Below, piece after piece: positions 25,897 through 33,816 of a DNA stretch of 64,000 bases (positions are counted from its first letter, which is position 1; every line of letters starts with the position of its first letter). The stretch is from assembly GCA_017550535.1 (NCBI GenBank), contig JAFZOS010000040.1:1-64000 (forward strand), given 5' to 3'. A model generated the notes under the pieces. The model saw only the letters and a list, made by a program, of their open reading frames with translations. It did not search any database and was not told where the DNA came from. The DNA comes from Lachnospiraceae bacterium (GTDB taxonomy: Bacteria; Bacillota; Clostridia; Lachnospirales; Lachnospiraceae). The position numbers were made by a program, and so were the translations under genes.

Positions 25897-27873
25897 ATGA
25901 AGGAAAAGAAAAGAAATAAAAAAACAAAATACGAATCCCGAAAGCAGATGCTCCTTAAGTTCATGGGCGAGAAGCAGTATGTCCCTATGAAGGAAAAGGA
26001 GCTGGCCGTAATTTTGCAGGTTGCCCGTAAGGACCGGGGTGAGCTTTCTGATATACTTGATGAGCTTGTAAATGAAGGCAGGATCGATATCTCCAAGCGC
26101 GGAAAGTATTCGCTTAGGGAGGACGCGCCGGATAAAACGGATGGCGTTGATGAGATGCCCGGGGTTATCGTCGGGACCTTCGATAAGGCAAAGACGCATT
26201 ACGGATTTGTGGTACCGGATGATAAGAAGTTTAGCAGGGATATCTTCATACCCGTTGAGCGTTCAATGGGGGCGATGGACGGTCATAAGGTAGTCGTTGA
26301 GCTTACGGATCCGGGTTCTGCGATAAAGAGTCCCGAGGGCAGGATCGTCGAGATACTCGGTCATGTTAACGACCCGGGTGTGGATGTGTTATCGATCGTA
26401 AAGGGCTGCGGACTGCCGGATGAGTTTCCGGAAAAGGTGCTGAAACAGGCGGCAAGGGTTCCCGATGAGGTATCGCCGGACGATCTTAAGGGCCGCCTCG
26501 ACCTTCGCGATGTTAAGATGGTAACCATCGACTCCGAGGAGGCAAAGGACCTTGACGATGCCGTGAGCCTGTATATGGAGGACGGGAATTATGTCCTCGG
26601 CGTTCATATCGCCGATGTCACCCACTATGTAAGGGAGGATTCGGCACTTGATAAGGAAGCATTAAAACGCGGCACGAGCGTTTACCTTGCAGACCGTGTG
26701 ATCCCGATGCTGCCGCACCGGTTAAGTAACGGCATATGTTCTTTAAACGGAGGAGTGGACAGGCTTACTTTAAGCTGTATAATGACATTTGATAAGTCGG
26801 GTGTGCTTCTTGATCATGAGATCGCGGAAAGTGTCATAAGAACGGATGCAAGGATGACATATACGGCCGTCAACGGTATAATAGAGGAGCATGATGAGGC
26901 GCTTATGAAAGAGTATGAGGACCTGGTGCCGATGTTCCTTTTAATGGATAAGCTTGCAGGGATATTAAGGGAGAAGCGCCGCAAAAGGGGTGCGATCGAT
27001 TTTGACCTTAAAGAATCAAAGATCGTTGTTGGCGATGATGGCCGAGTGGTTGACATAATGCCATATGAGCGCAACTCTGCAACAAGGCTTATCGAGGATT
27101 TCATGCTTGCCGCAAATGAAACGGTGGCTGAGCATTTCTTTGATGAAGCGGTCCCGTTTGTATACAGGGTTCATGAGGATCCGGATCGCGAGAAGTTTGA
27201 AAAGCTCAGGGCATATTTACGGGGTCTGGGACTTGATATTAAGGCGGGAAAGGACAGGGTGCGTCCGAAGGATGTGAGCAGGCTCCTTGATAAGGTAAAG
27301 GATACGCCGAAGGAAGCGGTAATAAGTTCGCTTGCACTTCGGTCCATGCAGAGGGCAGGATATTCTACCGACTGCAGCGGACATTTCGGGCTTGCATGTA
27401 AGTACTACTGCCATTTTACATCGCCCATAAGGAGGTATCCCGACCTTCAGATCCACAGGATCATAAAGGAGATACTTAACGGAAAGTTTAAGGCTTCGCG
27501 TGAGGAACATTACGAAAAGATACTTCCGGGAGTGGCAAAGCGTTCAAGCAGCAGGGAGCGCCTCGCGCAGGAAGCCGAGCGTGAGACCGATAAACTTAAG
27601 AAGGCGCAGTATATGCAGGATCACATAGGCGAGGTATTTGAAGGCGTGATCTCAGGCGTGACGGACTGGGGCATATATGTGGAGCTTCCGAATACGGTTG
27701 AAGGTCTGGTGCATATTTCAAAGCTTTACGGTGATTACTTTTATTATAACGAGGAAGCCTGCGAACTTGTGGGTGAGCGAAGCGGTAAAAAGTATGTGCT
27801 CGGGCAGCAGGTATATGTGTGCGTGAGCGGTGTGGATATGGCGATAAGGGCGGTTGATTTTGATCTTGCATAA
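25897..27873 (+). CDS. rnr: ribonuclease R (RNase II/R family 3'-5' exoribonuclease)
   Basis: A 658-residue processive 3'-5' exonuclease able to degrade structured RNA and partner of the tmRNA system encoded next door. Order: winged-helix-like N-terminus with PMKEKELAVILQV; cold-shock/OB domain (GFVVPDDKKFSRDIFIP, ~95-120); catalytic RNB domain (~195-560) with the metal-binding aspartates in DSEEAKDLDDAVSL and HRLSNGICSLNGGVDRL; S1 domain at the end (GVISGVTDWGIYVELPN). ATG 25897 has no ribosome site, since a terminator stem lies just upstream; a later ATG at 25948 is an alternative but also poorly served. Length is slightly short for the family. smpB follows 21 bp later. Confidence 0.93.
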   Translation: MKEKKRNKKTKYESRKQMLLKFMGEKQYVPMKEKELAVILQVARKDRGELSDILDELVNEGRIDISKRGKYSLREDAPDKTDGVDEMPGVIVGTFDKAKTHYGFVVPDDKKFSRDIFIPVERSMGAMDGHKVVVELTDPGSAIKSPEGRIVEILGHVNDPGVDVLSIVKGCGLPDEFPEKVLKQAARVPDEVSPDDLKGRLDLRDVKMVTIDSEEAKDLDDAVSLYMEDGNYVLGVHIADVTHYVREDSALDKEALKRGTSVYLADRVIPMLPHRLSNGICSLNGGVDRLTLSCIMTFDKSGVLLDHEIAESVIRTDARMTYTAVNGIIEEHDEALMKEYEDLVPMFLLMDKLAGILREKRRKRGAIDFDLKESKIVVGDDGRVVDIMPYERNSATRLIEDFMLAANETVAEHFFDEAVPFVYRVHEDPDREKFEKLRAYLRGLGLDIKAGKDRVRPKDVSRLLDKVKDTPKEAVISSLALRSMQRAGYSTDCSGHFGLACKYYCHFTSPIRRYPDLQIHRIIKEILNGKFKASREEHYEKILPGVAKRSSSRERLAQEAERETDKLKKAQYMQDHIGEVFEGVISGVTDWGIYVELPNTVEGLVHISKLYGDYFYYNEEACELVGERSGKKYVLGQQVYVCVSGVDMAIRAVDFDLA

Positions 27874-27894
27874 GAATGATCGAGGGTTTTTGTA

Positions 27895-28365
27895 ATGGCA
27901 AAGGGTGATTCTTCATTTAAACTTATAGCGAACAATAAAAAGGCTTATCATGATTATTTTATAGAGGATAAGTACGAGGCGGGCATTTCCCTTTACGGGA
28001 CGGAGATAAAGGCTTTAAGGACAGGCAAGTGCAGCGTAAAGGAATCCTATATAAGGATCGAGAACGGTGAGGTATACATCGTCGGCATGCACATAAGTCC
28101 CTATGAGAAGGGTAACATCTTCAACCGTGATCCGCTGCGCACAAGGAAGCTTTTGCTGCACCGAAAAGAGATACGAAAGCTTGCCGGCAAGATAACCGAG
28201 CATGGATATACGATAGTGCCGCTGCAGGTGTATCTAAAGGGCAGCCTTGTCAAGGTCGAGATAGGACTTGCCAAGGGTAAAAAGCTTTACGATAAACGTC
28301 AGGATATTGCGAAAAAGGATGCAAGAAGGGAGGCCGAGAGGGATTTCAAGGTAAGGAATTTATGA
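27895..28365 (+). CDS. smpB: SsrA-binding protein SmpB
   Basis: A 156-residue RNA-binding partner of tmRNA, required for trans-translation on stalled ribosomes. It shows [20 protein letters not shown] at the start, [23 protein letters not shown] (core OB-fold), [15 protein letters not shown], and the basic C-terminal tail [20 protein letters not shown] that probes the empty mRNA channel. GAGGG lies upstream of ATG 27895. The ssrA promoter -10 overlaps the smpB stop codon, so the two genes are back to back. Confidence 0.97.
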   Translation: MAKGDSSFKLIANNKKAYHDYFIEDKYEAGISLYGTEIKALRTGKCSVKESYIRIENGEVYIVGMHISPYEKGNIFNRDPLRTRKLLLHRKEIRKLAGKITEHGYTIVPLQVYLKGSLVKVEIGLAKGKKLYDKRQDIAKKDARREAERDFKVRNL

Positions 28366-28371
28366 TATAAT
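28366..28371 (+). promoter_or_regulatory. ssrA promoter -10 element
   Basis: TATAAT starts immediately after the smpB stop codon and lies 10 bp before the mature tmRNA 5' end. A weak TTTCAA at 28344-28349 could serve as -35. The promoter therefore lies within the smpB coding end. Confidence 0.6.
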
Positions 28372-28381
28372 ATCAATGTAA

Positions 28382-28723
28382 GGGCTTGTACCGGTTTCGA
28401 CGGGGGTCTGGAAGTTGAGACAGCCATCCGTGGTCCCATCCCACGTAAAACCTGGGAACTAAATATAAACGCTAATAACAAATTAGCTCTGGCAGCCTAG
28501 TTCTGCCTGTCCTCCCCGGGTTCCCGCTGCCCGGGATCAGGGCATCGACCTTGCGGGGAACTCCTATGCCAAAGCTTTGAGGTATAAGAAGCAACCATGA
28601 AGCTACCTGAGCGATAAGCCTGTCATTGGGCATACCGTCCGGGGAATAAACAAACAATGACTGTGATGGGAGAAGTTTTGATGAAAGGGCTTTCGGACGC
28701 GGGTTCGACTCCCGCCAGGTCCA
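28382..28723 (+). ncRNA. ssrA: transfer-messenger RNA (tmRNA)
   Basis: A 342-nt gene whose ends form the alanine-tRNA-like acceptor: GGGCTTG at the 5' end pairs with CAGGTCC at the 3' end (two wobble pairs), with the T-arm GCGGGTTCGACTCCCGC and no encoded CCA. The 5' portion has the family's ACCGGTTTCGACGGGGGTC. The resume reading frame at 28471-28500 encodes ANNKLALAA then TAG, giving the degradation tag AANNKLALAA including the alanine from the charged RNA. Pseudoknot-like GC stems follow. It rescues stalled ribosomes with SmpB; RNase R encoded upstream removes the defective message. Confidence 0.96.
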
Positions 28724-28765
28724 TATGGGAAAGAGGCTGTGCATGGCACAGCCTCTTTCCCATAT
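28723..28765 (+). repeat. 20-bp perfect hairpin abutting the tmRNA 3' end
   Basis: Bases 28723-28742 pair perfectly with 28746-28765, leaving a 3-base ATG loop. The arm starts ATATGGGAAAGAGGC. No U-tract follows on either strand, so it is not a standard terminator, though it may stop ssrA transcription or mark the 3' end for processing. It begins on the last base of mature tmRNA. Confidence 0.8.
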
Positions 28766-28787
28766 AAACATAAAAAACGTAGACATA

Positions 28788-28906
28788 GGGAGTCGAACGG
28801 CGAGACCTCCGAGCAAAGCGAGGAGAGGAGGCGCCGGTGGCGCGTCCGGGTCGAAGCCCGGCCTGAAAGGCAGCGGCAGCTGCCGGAGGGACTCCCGCCA
28901 GGTCCA
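28788..28906 (+). repeat. multi-hairpin element ending in a copy of the tmRNA 3' end
   Basis: The element is closed by a 7-bp stem GGGAGTC (28788-28794) / GACTCCC (28890-28896). Inside are three perfect hairpins: GCGCC-GGT-GGCGC (28831-28843), CCGGG-TCGAAG-CCCGG (28846-28861) and GGCAGC-GGCA-GCTGCC (28869-28884), plus a weaker CTCC/GGAG stem. Its 3' end, GACTCCCGCCAGGTCCA at 28890-28906, is identical to 28707-28723 of ssrA, while its 5' end GGGAGTCGAAC is the reverse complement of the ssrA T-arm GTTCGACTCCC. It has the shape of an att-like duplication or a small mobile RNA-like repeat. No protein is supported. Confidence 0.7.
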
Positions 28907-28954
28907 CTTTGGACGGAACAGACGTTATCTCGGAAAATAATGGAGCAGTTGAAA

Positions 28955-28994
28955 TTTCGGCAAAAACAACAATCAAATGTTGATTTTGCCGAAA
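28955..28994 (+). promoter_or_regulatory. interrupted palindrome overlapping a promoter
   Basis: TTTCGGCAAAA (28955-28965) is inverted at 28984-28994 (TTTTGCCGAAA), and CAACA / TGTTG pairs inside. TTGATT at 28980-28985 and TATGAT at 29003-29008 (17-nt spacing) form a plausible promoter whose -35 lies in the palindrome. It could be an operator or a transcribed hairpin upstream of the ATPase gene. Confidence 0.5.
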
Positions 28995-29053
28995 AACTGT
29001 TATATGATGTTTTATGATCATATGTAAGGCAGATCTTTTGTGGAGGGCTTACA

Positions 29054-30301
29054 ATGTACTATCACAGGCAATTGGAAAAAAAGATCGAAGAAGTGGCGGG
29101 AGAGTTTGCCTGCATCACTTTGTACGGTGCCAGACAGACCGGGAAATCCACGATGATAAGAAATCTTTTTCCTGATTATGAATATGTCACATTGGATGAC
29201 AGCAGGGAAAGAATGCTCGCGACGGATGATCCGAAGTTATTCCTTGATGCGCACGGAATCCCGCTGATCATTGATGAGATACAAAAAGTTCCTGAATTGA
29301 TGGATGCGATAAAGATCCGCGTAGATGAGGAAAAAATCAATAGCGTAAAAAATAGTGAGTCTGTCCGAGCCATGTATATTCTCACAGGTTCCAACACACA
29401 TGAAATAAAGGAAAAAGCATCCGAATCTCTTGCCGGCAGAACAGCAATCATAGAGGTGAATTCCTTTTCAGAAATTGAAAAGAATAAAGAAGAGGGACAA
29501 GCTTTCATACCTGATATAGAGATTCTGAAAAGCAGGCAGGACAGGTTACGACCTAAAAGCCGATATGAGGTTTTTGATGAGATCTTTTTGGGAGGTATGC
29601 CGGAGTACTGGGTATCCAGACCCGACCGTGACACATTTTTTGAGAGCTATATCTCGACCTATCTGGAAAAAGATGTCAGCCGCATGATCAATGTCGGCAG
29701 ACTCGATGATTTCAGAAGATTTATGAGGATCATGGCGTTACGCACTTCGCAGCAACTTGATCATACCGAGATCGGAAATGCCGTGGGAATTGACGCCAGA
29801 ACAGCAAAGAATTGGATATCAATTCTTGAATCGTCCGGAATAATCATGATCCTTCAGCCATATGCGAATAATCTGGCAAAAAGGATAATAAAGACTCCAA
29901 AGATGTATTTTATGGACACCGGTCTGTGCACTTTCCTGTGCGGATGGTCGGATGCCGGAATTCTTGAGGCGTCTGCGATGGCAGGGGCTTTATTTGAAAC
30001 CTACGTTGTCAGCGAGATCGTAAAAAGCATCCGTAATGCAGGAAAAAGAGCAGAATATTGCCTGTATTATTACAGGGACAGGGATCAGAAAGAGGTTGAT
30101 CTGATATATGTTCAAGATCAGAAACTGTATCCTATCGAAATAAAAAAGGGAATAGGAAAGGATAAGGCTGACAAGAATTTCAGCATACTTGCTCAATACA
30201 AAATGCCGATAGAAACCGGCTTGATCATTGATACGTCAGATAAGCTCTTCCCCCTCAACCGGGATGCTTATTACTGCCCGGTGGGGATGATAGGGCTTTG
30301 A
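29054..30301 (+). CDS. AAA_14 / DUF4143-type ATPase, probably accessory
   Basis: A 415-residue protein. The N-terminal ATPase has Walker A LYGARQTGKSTMI near residue 23 and Walker B PLIIDEIQKVPEL near 75, with TGSNTHEI as sensor-like motif. The C-terminal half (~195-415) is the DUF4143 region with helical MRIMALRTSQQLDHTEIGNA, then LESSGIIMILQPY, and an end segment KEVDLIYV...YPIEIKK that has the D-ExK spacing of a PD-(D/E)XK nuclease fold. GGAGGG precedes ATG 29054. Base composition is more A-rich than its neighbours and it sits beside a duplicated tmRNA 3' end, both signs of transfer. The cellular role of this widespread family is not established. Confidence 0.85.
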   Translation: MYYHRQLEKKIEEVAGEFACITLYGARQTGKSTMIRNLFPDYEYVTLDDSRERMLATDDPKLFLDAHGIPLIIDEIQKVPELMDAIKIRVDEEKINSVKNSESVRAMYILTGSNTHEIKEKASESLAGRTAIIEVNSFSEIEKNKEEGQAFIPDIEILKSRQDRLRPKSRYEVFDEIFLGGMPEYWVSRPDRDTFFESYISTYLEKDVSRMINVGRLDDFRRFMRIMALRTSQQLDHTEIGNAVGIDARTAKNWISILESSGIIMILQPYANNLAKRIIKTPKMYFMDTGLCTFLCGWSDAGILEASAMAGALFETYVVSEIVKSIRNAGKRAEYCLYYYRDRDQKEVDLIYVQDQKLYPIEIKKGIGKDKADKNFSILAQYKMPIETGLIIDTSDKLFPLNRDAYYCPVGMIGL

Positions 30302-30308
30302 GAAATAT

Positions 30309-31841
30309 ATGTCACAGATTAAAGTCAACAATCTTACATTCGCATACGAAGGGAGCGCGGACGCGGTCCTTTCGAATGTGACTTTCAATATCGATACGGA
30401 TTGGAAGCTTGGCCTTATCGGAAGGAACGGAAAGGGCAAGACAACCCTCCTTAACCTTTTGATGGGCAGGTATGAATACGAGGGGAGCATTTCTTCAGTT
30501 ACACGTTTTGATTATTTTCCCTACAATCTAAATGAAGGCGATCTTAAAAAAACGGCCGAGGATCTTATTGCGGACTGGAAGCCGCAGGTTGAAATGTGGC
30601 AGGTGCTTACGCAGATAAACCAGATCAAAATGGATGCGCAGTGTCTTTACAGGCCGTTTGGAACATTAAGCTTCGGTGAGCGGACAAGGGTAATGCTTGC
30701 GGTCCTTTTTGCTGCGGATAATGAATTCCTGCTCATCGATGAGCCGACCAATCATCTTGATGAGGCAGCAAGGAGGATCGTCAAGGAGTATCTTGCATCA
30801 AAGAAGGGATTTATCCTTGTTTCCCATGACAGGGACCTGCTTGATGCCGTATGCGATCATGTGCTTGTACTTAACAGGAGCAGTATCGAAGTACAGGCAG
30901 GTGATTTTTCTTCGTGGCAGGCAAACAAGGAGAAAAGCGATGCATTTGCACAGGCTGAGAACGAGAAGCATCTTAAGGAGATCGGCAAACTGAAAGCTGC
31001 AGCCGACAGGAGCGGCCGATGGGCAAAAAAGAGTGAGAACTCCAAGATCGGATTCGATCCGGTAAAGGAAAATGACAGGAGCATCTCGACCAGGTCCTAT
31101 ATAGGGGCAAAGACCAAAAAGATGCAGGCGCGCGTAAAGGCTTATGAGAAACGTTTAGACCGGGAGATAGGGGAGAAGGAGGGACTGCTTAAGGATATCG
31201 AGGAGATAAGCGATCTTAAGTTAAATCCGCTGCGTTTTCACAGGGAAGTCCTTATAAGGGCGCATGATCTGTCGCTTTGTTATAAGGGAGCGGCGCCGTT
31301 GTTTGAAGGAATTGGTTTTCAGGTCAGGCGGGGTGACAGGGTGGTGCTTTCGGGTGCGAACGGATGCGGTAAATCAAGCATCATATCTGCGATCCTTAAA
31401 AAGGCGGGGCAGGAGCCCGTATCCTTCCGTGTATCGGCACCCGACATATCCGGAACGCTTGATGTGGCCTCGGGTCTTATAATATCTTATGTCAGTCAGG
31501 ACACCTCATTCCTTAAAGGAACACTAAAAGATTATTGCAAGTTATGTAAACTAAATGAAAGCCTGTTCCTGGCGGTCCTCAGGCAGATGGATGTAGGGCG
31601 TGAGCAGTTTTTTAAGAACATGGAGGATTTCTCCGAAGGACAGAAAAAGAAGGTCCTGATAGCGGCGAGCCTTATCACACCCGCGCATTTATACATCTGG
31701 GATGAGCCGCTTAATTATATCGATGTATTCTCGCGTATCCAGATTGAAAAGCTGATCCGTGATTTTGAACCGACGATGCTTATCGTTGAGCATGATGTCC
31801 GTTTCCGCGAGCAGGTTGCAACTGATATTGTTCTGATATAA
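30309..31841 (+). CDS. ABC-F ribosome-protection ATPase, Lsa/Vga-like
   Basis: A 510-residue cytosolic protein with two ABC domains and no membrane segments. First domain: Walker A GRNGKGKTTLL (~residue 40), signature LSFGERTRV, Walker B EFLLIDEPTNHLDE. A charged helical interdomain linker (~200-300) corresponds to the antibiotic-resistance/P-site tRNA-interaction motif. Second domain: Walker A GANGCGKSS (~350), signature FSEGQKKKV, Walker B YIWDEPLNYIDVFSRIQIE. The WDEPLNYID sequence and the start SQIKVNNLTFAYEG are typical of the Lsa branch, whose members displace lincosamide, pleuromutilin or streptogramin A drugs from the ribosome. Actual resistance is an inference. Only 7 bp from the ATPase gene stop; no strong ribosome site seen. 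Confidence 0.88.
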   Translation: MSQIKVNNLTFAYEGSADAVLSNVTFNIDTDWKLGLIGRNGKGKTTLLNLLMGRYEYEGSISSVTRFDYFPYNLNEGDLKKTAEDLIADWKPQVEMWQVLTQINQIKMDAQCLYRPFGTLSFGERTRVMLAVLFAADNEFLLIDEPTNHLDEAARRIVKEYLASKKGFILVSHDRDLLDAVCDHVLVLNRSSIEVQAGDFSSWQANKEKSDAFAQAENEKHLKEIGKLKAAADRSGRWAKKSENSKIGFDPVKENDRSISTRSYIGAKTKKMQARVKAYEKRLDREIGEKEGLLKDIEEISDLKLNPLRFHREVLIRAHDLSLCYKGAAPLFEGIGFQVRRGDRVVLSGANGCGKSSIISAILKKAGQEPVSFRVSAPDISGTLDVASGLIISYVSQDTSFLKGTLKDYCKLCKLNESLFLAVLRQMDVGREQFFKNMEDFSEGQKKKVLIAASLITPAHLYIWDEPLNYIDVFSRIQIEKLIRDFEPTMLIVEHDVRFREQVATDIVLI

Positions 31842-31875
31842 TATATCTGATGATGAAATAATGGAGGTTTGGGTG

Positions 31876-33789
31876 ATGAAAAAGACAGTTTTGTTAAGGG
31901 CCGCATGTGTTATCCTGGGAATCCTTATCCTGTGCGGATGCGGGAAAAAGAAGGAAGAAGGATCCTCTCTTTCTGATAAGTTAAGCAATCTTAATTCAAA
32001 GGCGGAGCAGGATTTGGGCAGCGGTGATGACGCTGATATAAGTGATGATAAAAATGAAGAGCCGGAAGGATCAAAGAACATAGTGATTCCCGAGACTTTC
32101 ATCAGCGAGGTTTATGATAGGGACGGAGGCCTTCATTATGATCAGATCCACTTAATCTGTGAGGGTGATTCCTGCGCCGGGCTTAGATCAGAGCTTGAAA
32201 AGGTGAATGAACAGATCGCCGATGAAGAGAAAAGATCGAATAATGTAAATGCCGAGTGGAACATATATTTAAGAAGGGCTGACGATAAGGTATTCAGCAT
32301 TGCATGTGAAGATCGCGTTAAGGATTTTGATTACGATATCGTTAAGTTCAGCGGTCATTCATATCTGACGGAAAACGGAAAGGAGCTTGAACTTACGGAT
32401 ATAGTTGACGACATGGATGCGTTTTATGATCTGCTTGCGGGAAGTGTAAATGATGTCGTGAGGAAAAACATGAAGCTGTATGATCCCGATCTTGATATTT
32501 CTACGATCGATGCAAGGGGAGGAATGGAGGACTGTATAAGTGAGGGACGTTATTCATGGGTACTCGATCCGCAGGGCGTATCATTCTGGTTTGAGAATAT
32601 AAATGCACTGCTCGGACATACCGGCGCATGCGTCCTGTTTTCCGATGATAAGGAAGGAAATGTATTTAAGAAGGAATTTTTGGAAAGCGCTCCGGATGAG
32701 TGGGTAATGCAGATCCCGGGCAATTACAGCACTACATTTTTTGATGTTGATGACGACGGTATAACCGATAATATTGAATGGTGTGCCAATGACGATATGG
32801 ACAGCGAGGGAAATGAGCTTGTCTCGGGACTTCACGTTTACTATGATGACCGATATTTTAATTCCGACGAGATCTATCCGGCGGACGAGGCGGAGTGGAC
32901 CGGCTACAAGGGTATGCTCATGCATAAGGACAAACAGACGGTATTGCTTACGTTCCATTACGCGGAAACGGATGCGGTGTGGACTTCGTTCACGCTTAAG
33001 AATTATATGGTGGAACGAGCCGATACCAAGGTGGCATTTCCCGAATGGGCCAATGACTCCGGATTTAACGGGAAATACGTTCCCACTGATCTGTCGGGCA
33101 TAAAGGTGTACCTTGATACCGGCGGCGATGAGACGGTTCCGCGAAATACCGAGCTCTTAAGCGTTGATATGGACGGAAAGATAACTGTAACCGGTGAAAG
33201 TGCGGGAGCCGGAGGCGATGCCGGGGCAGCAGGAGGATTGGGAGGCAAAAAGCTTGACTTTGACCCCGGTGAGTTCGATCCTGACGTACTTGCAAATGAA
33301 CTGGGCGGTAAGGTATGCGTTTATGAATACAACGATTACGACGGTGACGGGATAAAGGAAGCCTTTGTCATAATGGGGCAGGATGACGATATGGGCGGAT
33401 ACATGCCCGAATCATTATGGTTTATTGATAAAGAGGGATATGCTATAAAGATGCGTGACGATTTTCAGGGCATGTCCTTATACGGCAGCGACAGGGGTTA
33501 TTACATCGAATATAAGGATGAGAAGAAAGGGTTCTTTACCGGTGAATGCGGCGGTTACGGCAGCGGCTGGCTGAATTTTGTTTACAGTGTTAAGGACGGA
33601 ATGCCCTATGAGCTTGAGATCTCCATGAAGACGGAAGGCTTTTATCAGGATGAGCCGGGAGTGTTCTACACCCTGACCGATAATTTTGACGACGGGCACA
33701 AGTACCTGATAACGGAGCTTATATACAACAGCAGCTCGGGGCAGTTCACAAAAGGAAAAGTCACGGATATTAACTGGCTGGATCAGTAA
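31876..33789 (+). CDS. large secreted lipoprotein of unknown function with calcium-loop-like motifs
   Basis: A 637-residue lipoprotein; start ATG 31876 chosen because GGAGG lies 8 nt upstream (an earlier in-frame ATG at 31861 lacks a site). The signal peptide ends in lipobox ILCGC, followed by a Lys/Glu and Ser/Asp-rich linker. Two stretches look like Asp-rich calcium loops: DVDDDGITDNIEW (~residue 290) and YDGDGIKEAF (~490), as in dockerin or EF-hand-like extracellular proteins. A Gly/Ala-rich hinge (GAGGDAGAAGGLGG, ~445) separates the halves. I do not recognise the family. It sits between the ABC-F gene and a ZIP transporter. Confidence 0.8.
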   Translation: MKKTVLLRAACVILGILILCGCGKKKEEGSSLSDKLSNLNSKAEQDLGSGDDADISDDKNEEPEGSKNIVIPETFISEVYDRDGGLHYDQIHLICEGDSCAGLRSELEKVNEQIADEEKRSNNVNAEWNIYLRRADDKVFSIACEDRVKDFDYDIVKFSGHSYLTENGKELELTDIVDDMDAFYDLLAGSVNDVVRKNMKLYDPDLDISTIDARGGMEDCISEGRYSWVLDPQGVSFWFENINALLGHTGACVLFSDDKEGNVFKKEFLESAPDEWVMQIPGNYSTTFFDVDDDGITDNIEWCANDDMDSEGNELVSGLHVYYDDRYFNSDEIYPADEAEWTGYKGMLMHKDKQTVLLTFHYAETDAVWTSFTLKNYMVERADTKVAFPEWANDSGFNGKYVPTDLSGIKVYLDTGGDETVPRNTELLSVDMDGKITVTGESAGAGGDAGAAGGLGGKKLDFDPGEFDPDVLANELGGKVCVYEYNDYDGDGIKEAFVIMGQDDDMGGYMPESLWFIDKEGYAIKMRDDFQGMSLYGSDRGYYIEYKDEKKGFFTGECGGYGSGWLNFVYSVKDGMPYELEISMKTEGFYQDEPGVFYTLTDNFDDGHKYLITELIYNSSSGQFTKGKVTDINWLDQ

Positions 33790-33816
33790 AGCATTGTTAA
33801 AGGAGATGTTTAAGAT

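Noticed and set aside
28707..28906. Intact prophage or integrative element at ssrA
   Set aside because: Only 183 bp separate the starts of the two 17-bp copies, and no integrase, excisionase or relaxase gene is present in the window.
28725..29017. Overlapping short frames across the hairpin element after ssrA
   Set aside because: Arg/Gly/Ser-rich translations of a GC-rich structured repeat; ATG codons come from the hairpin loop; no ribosome sites.
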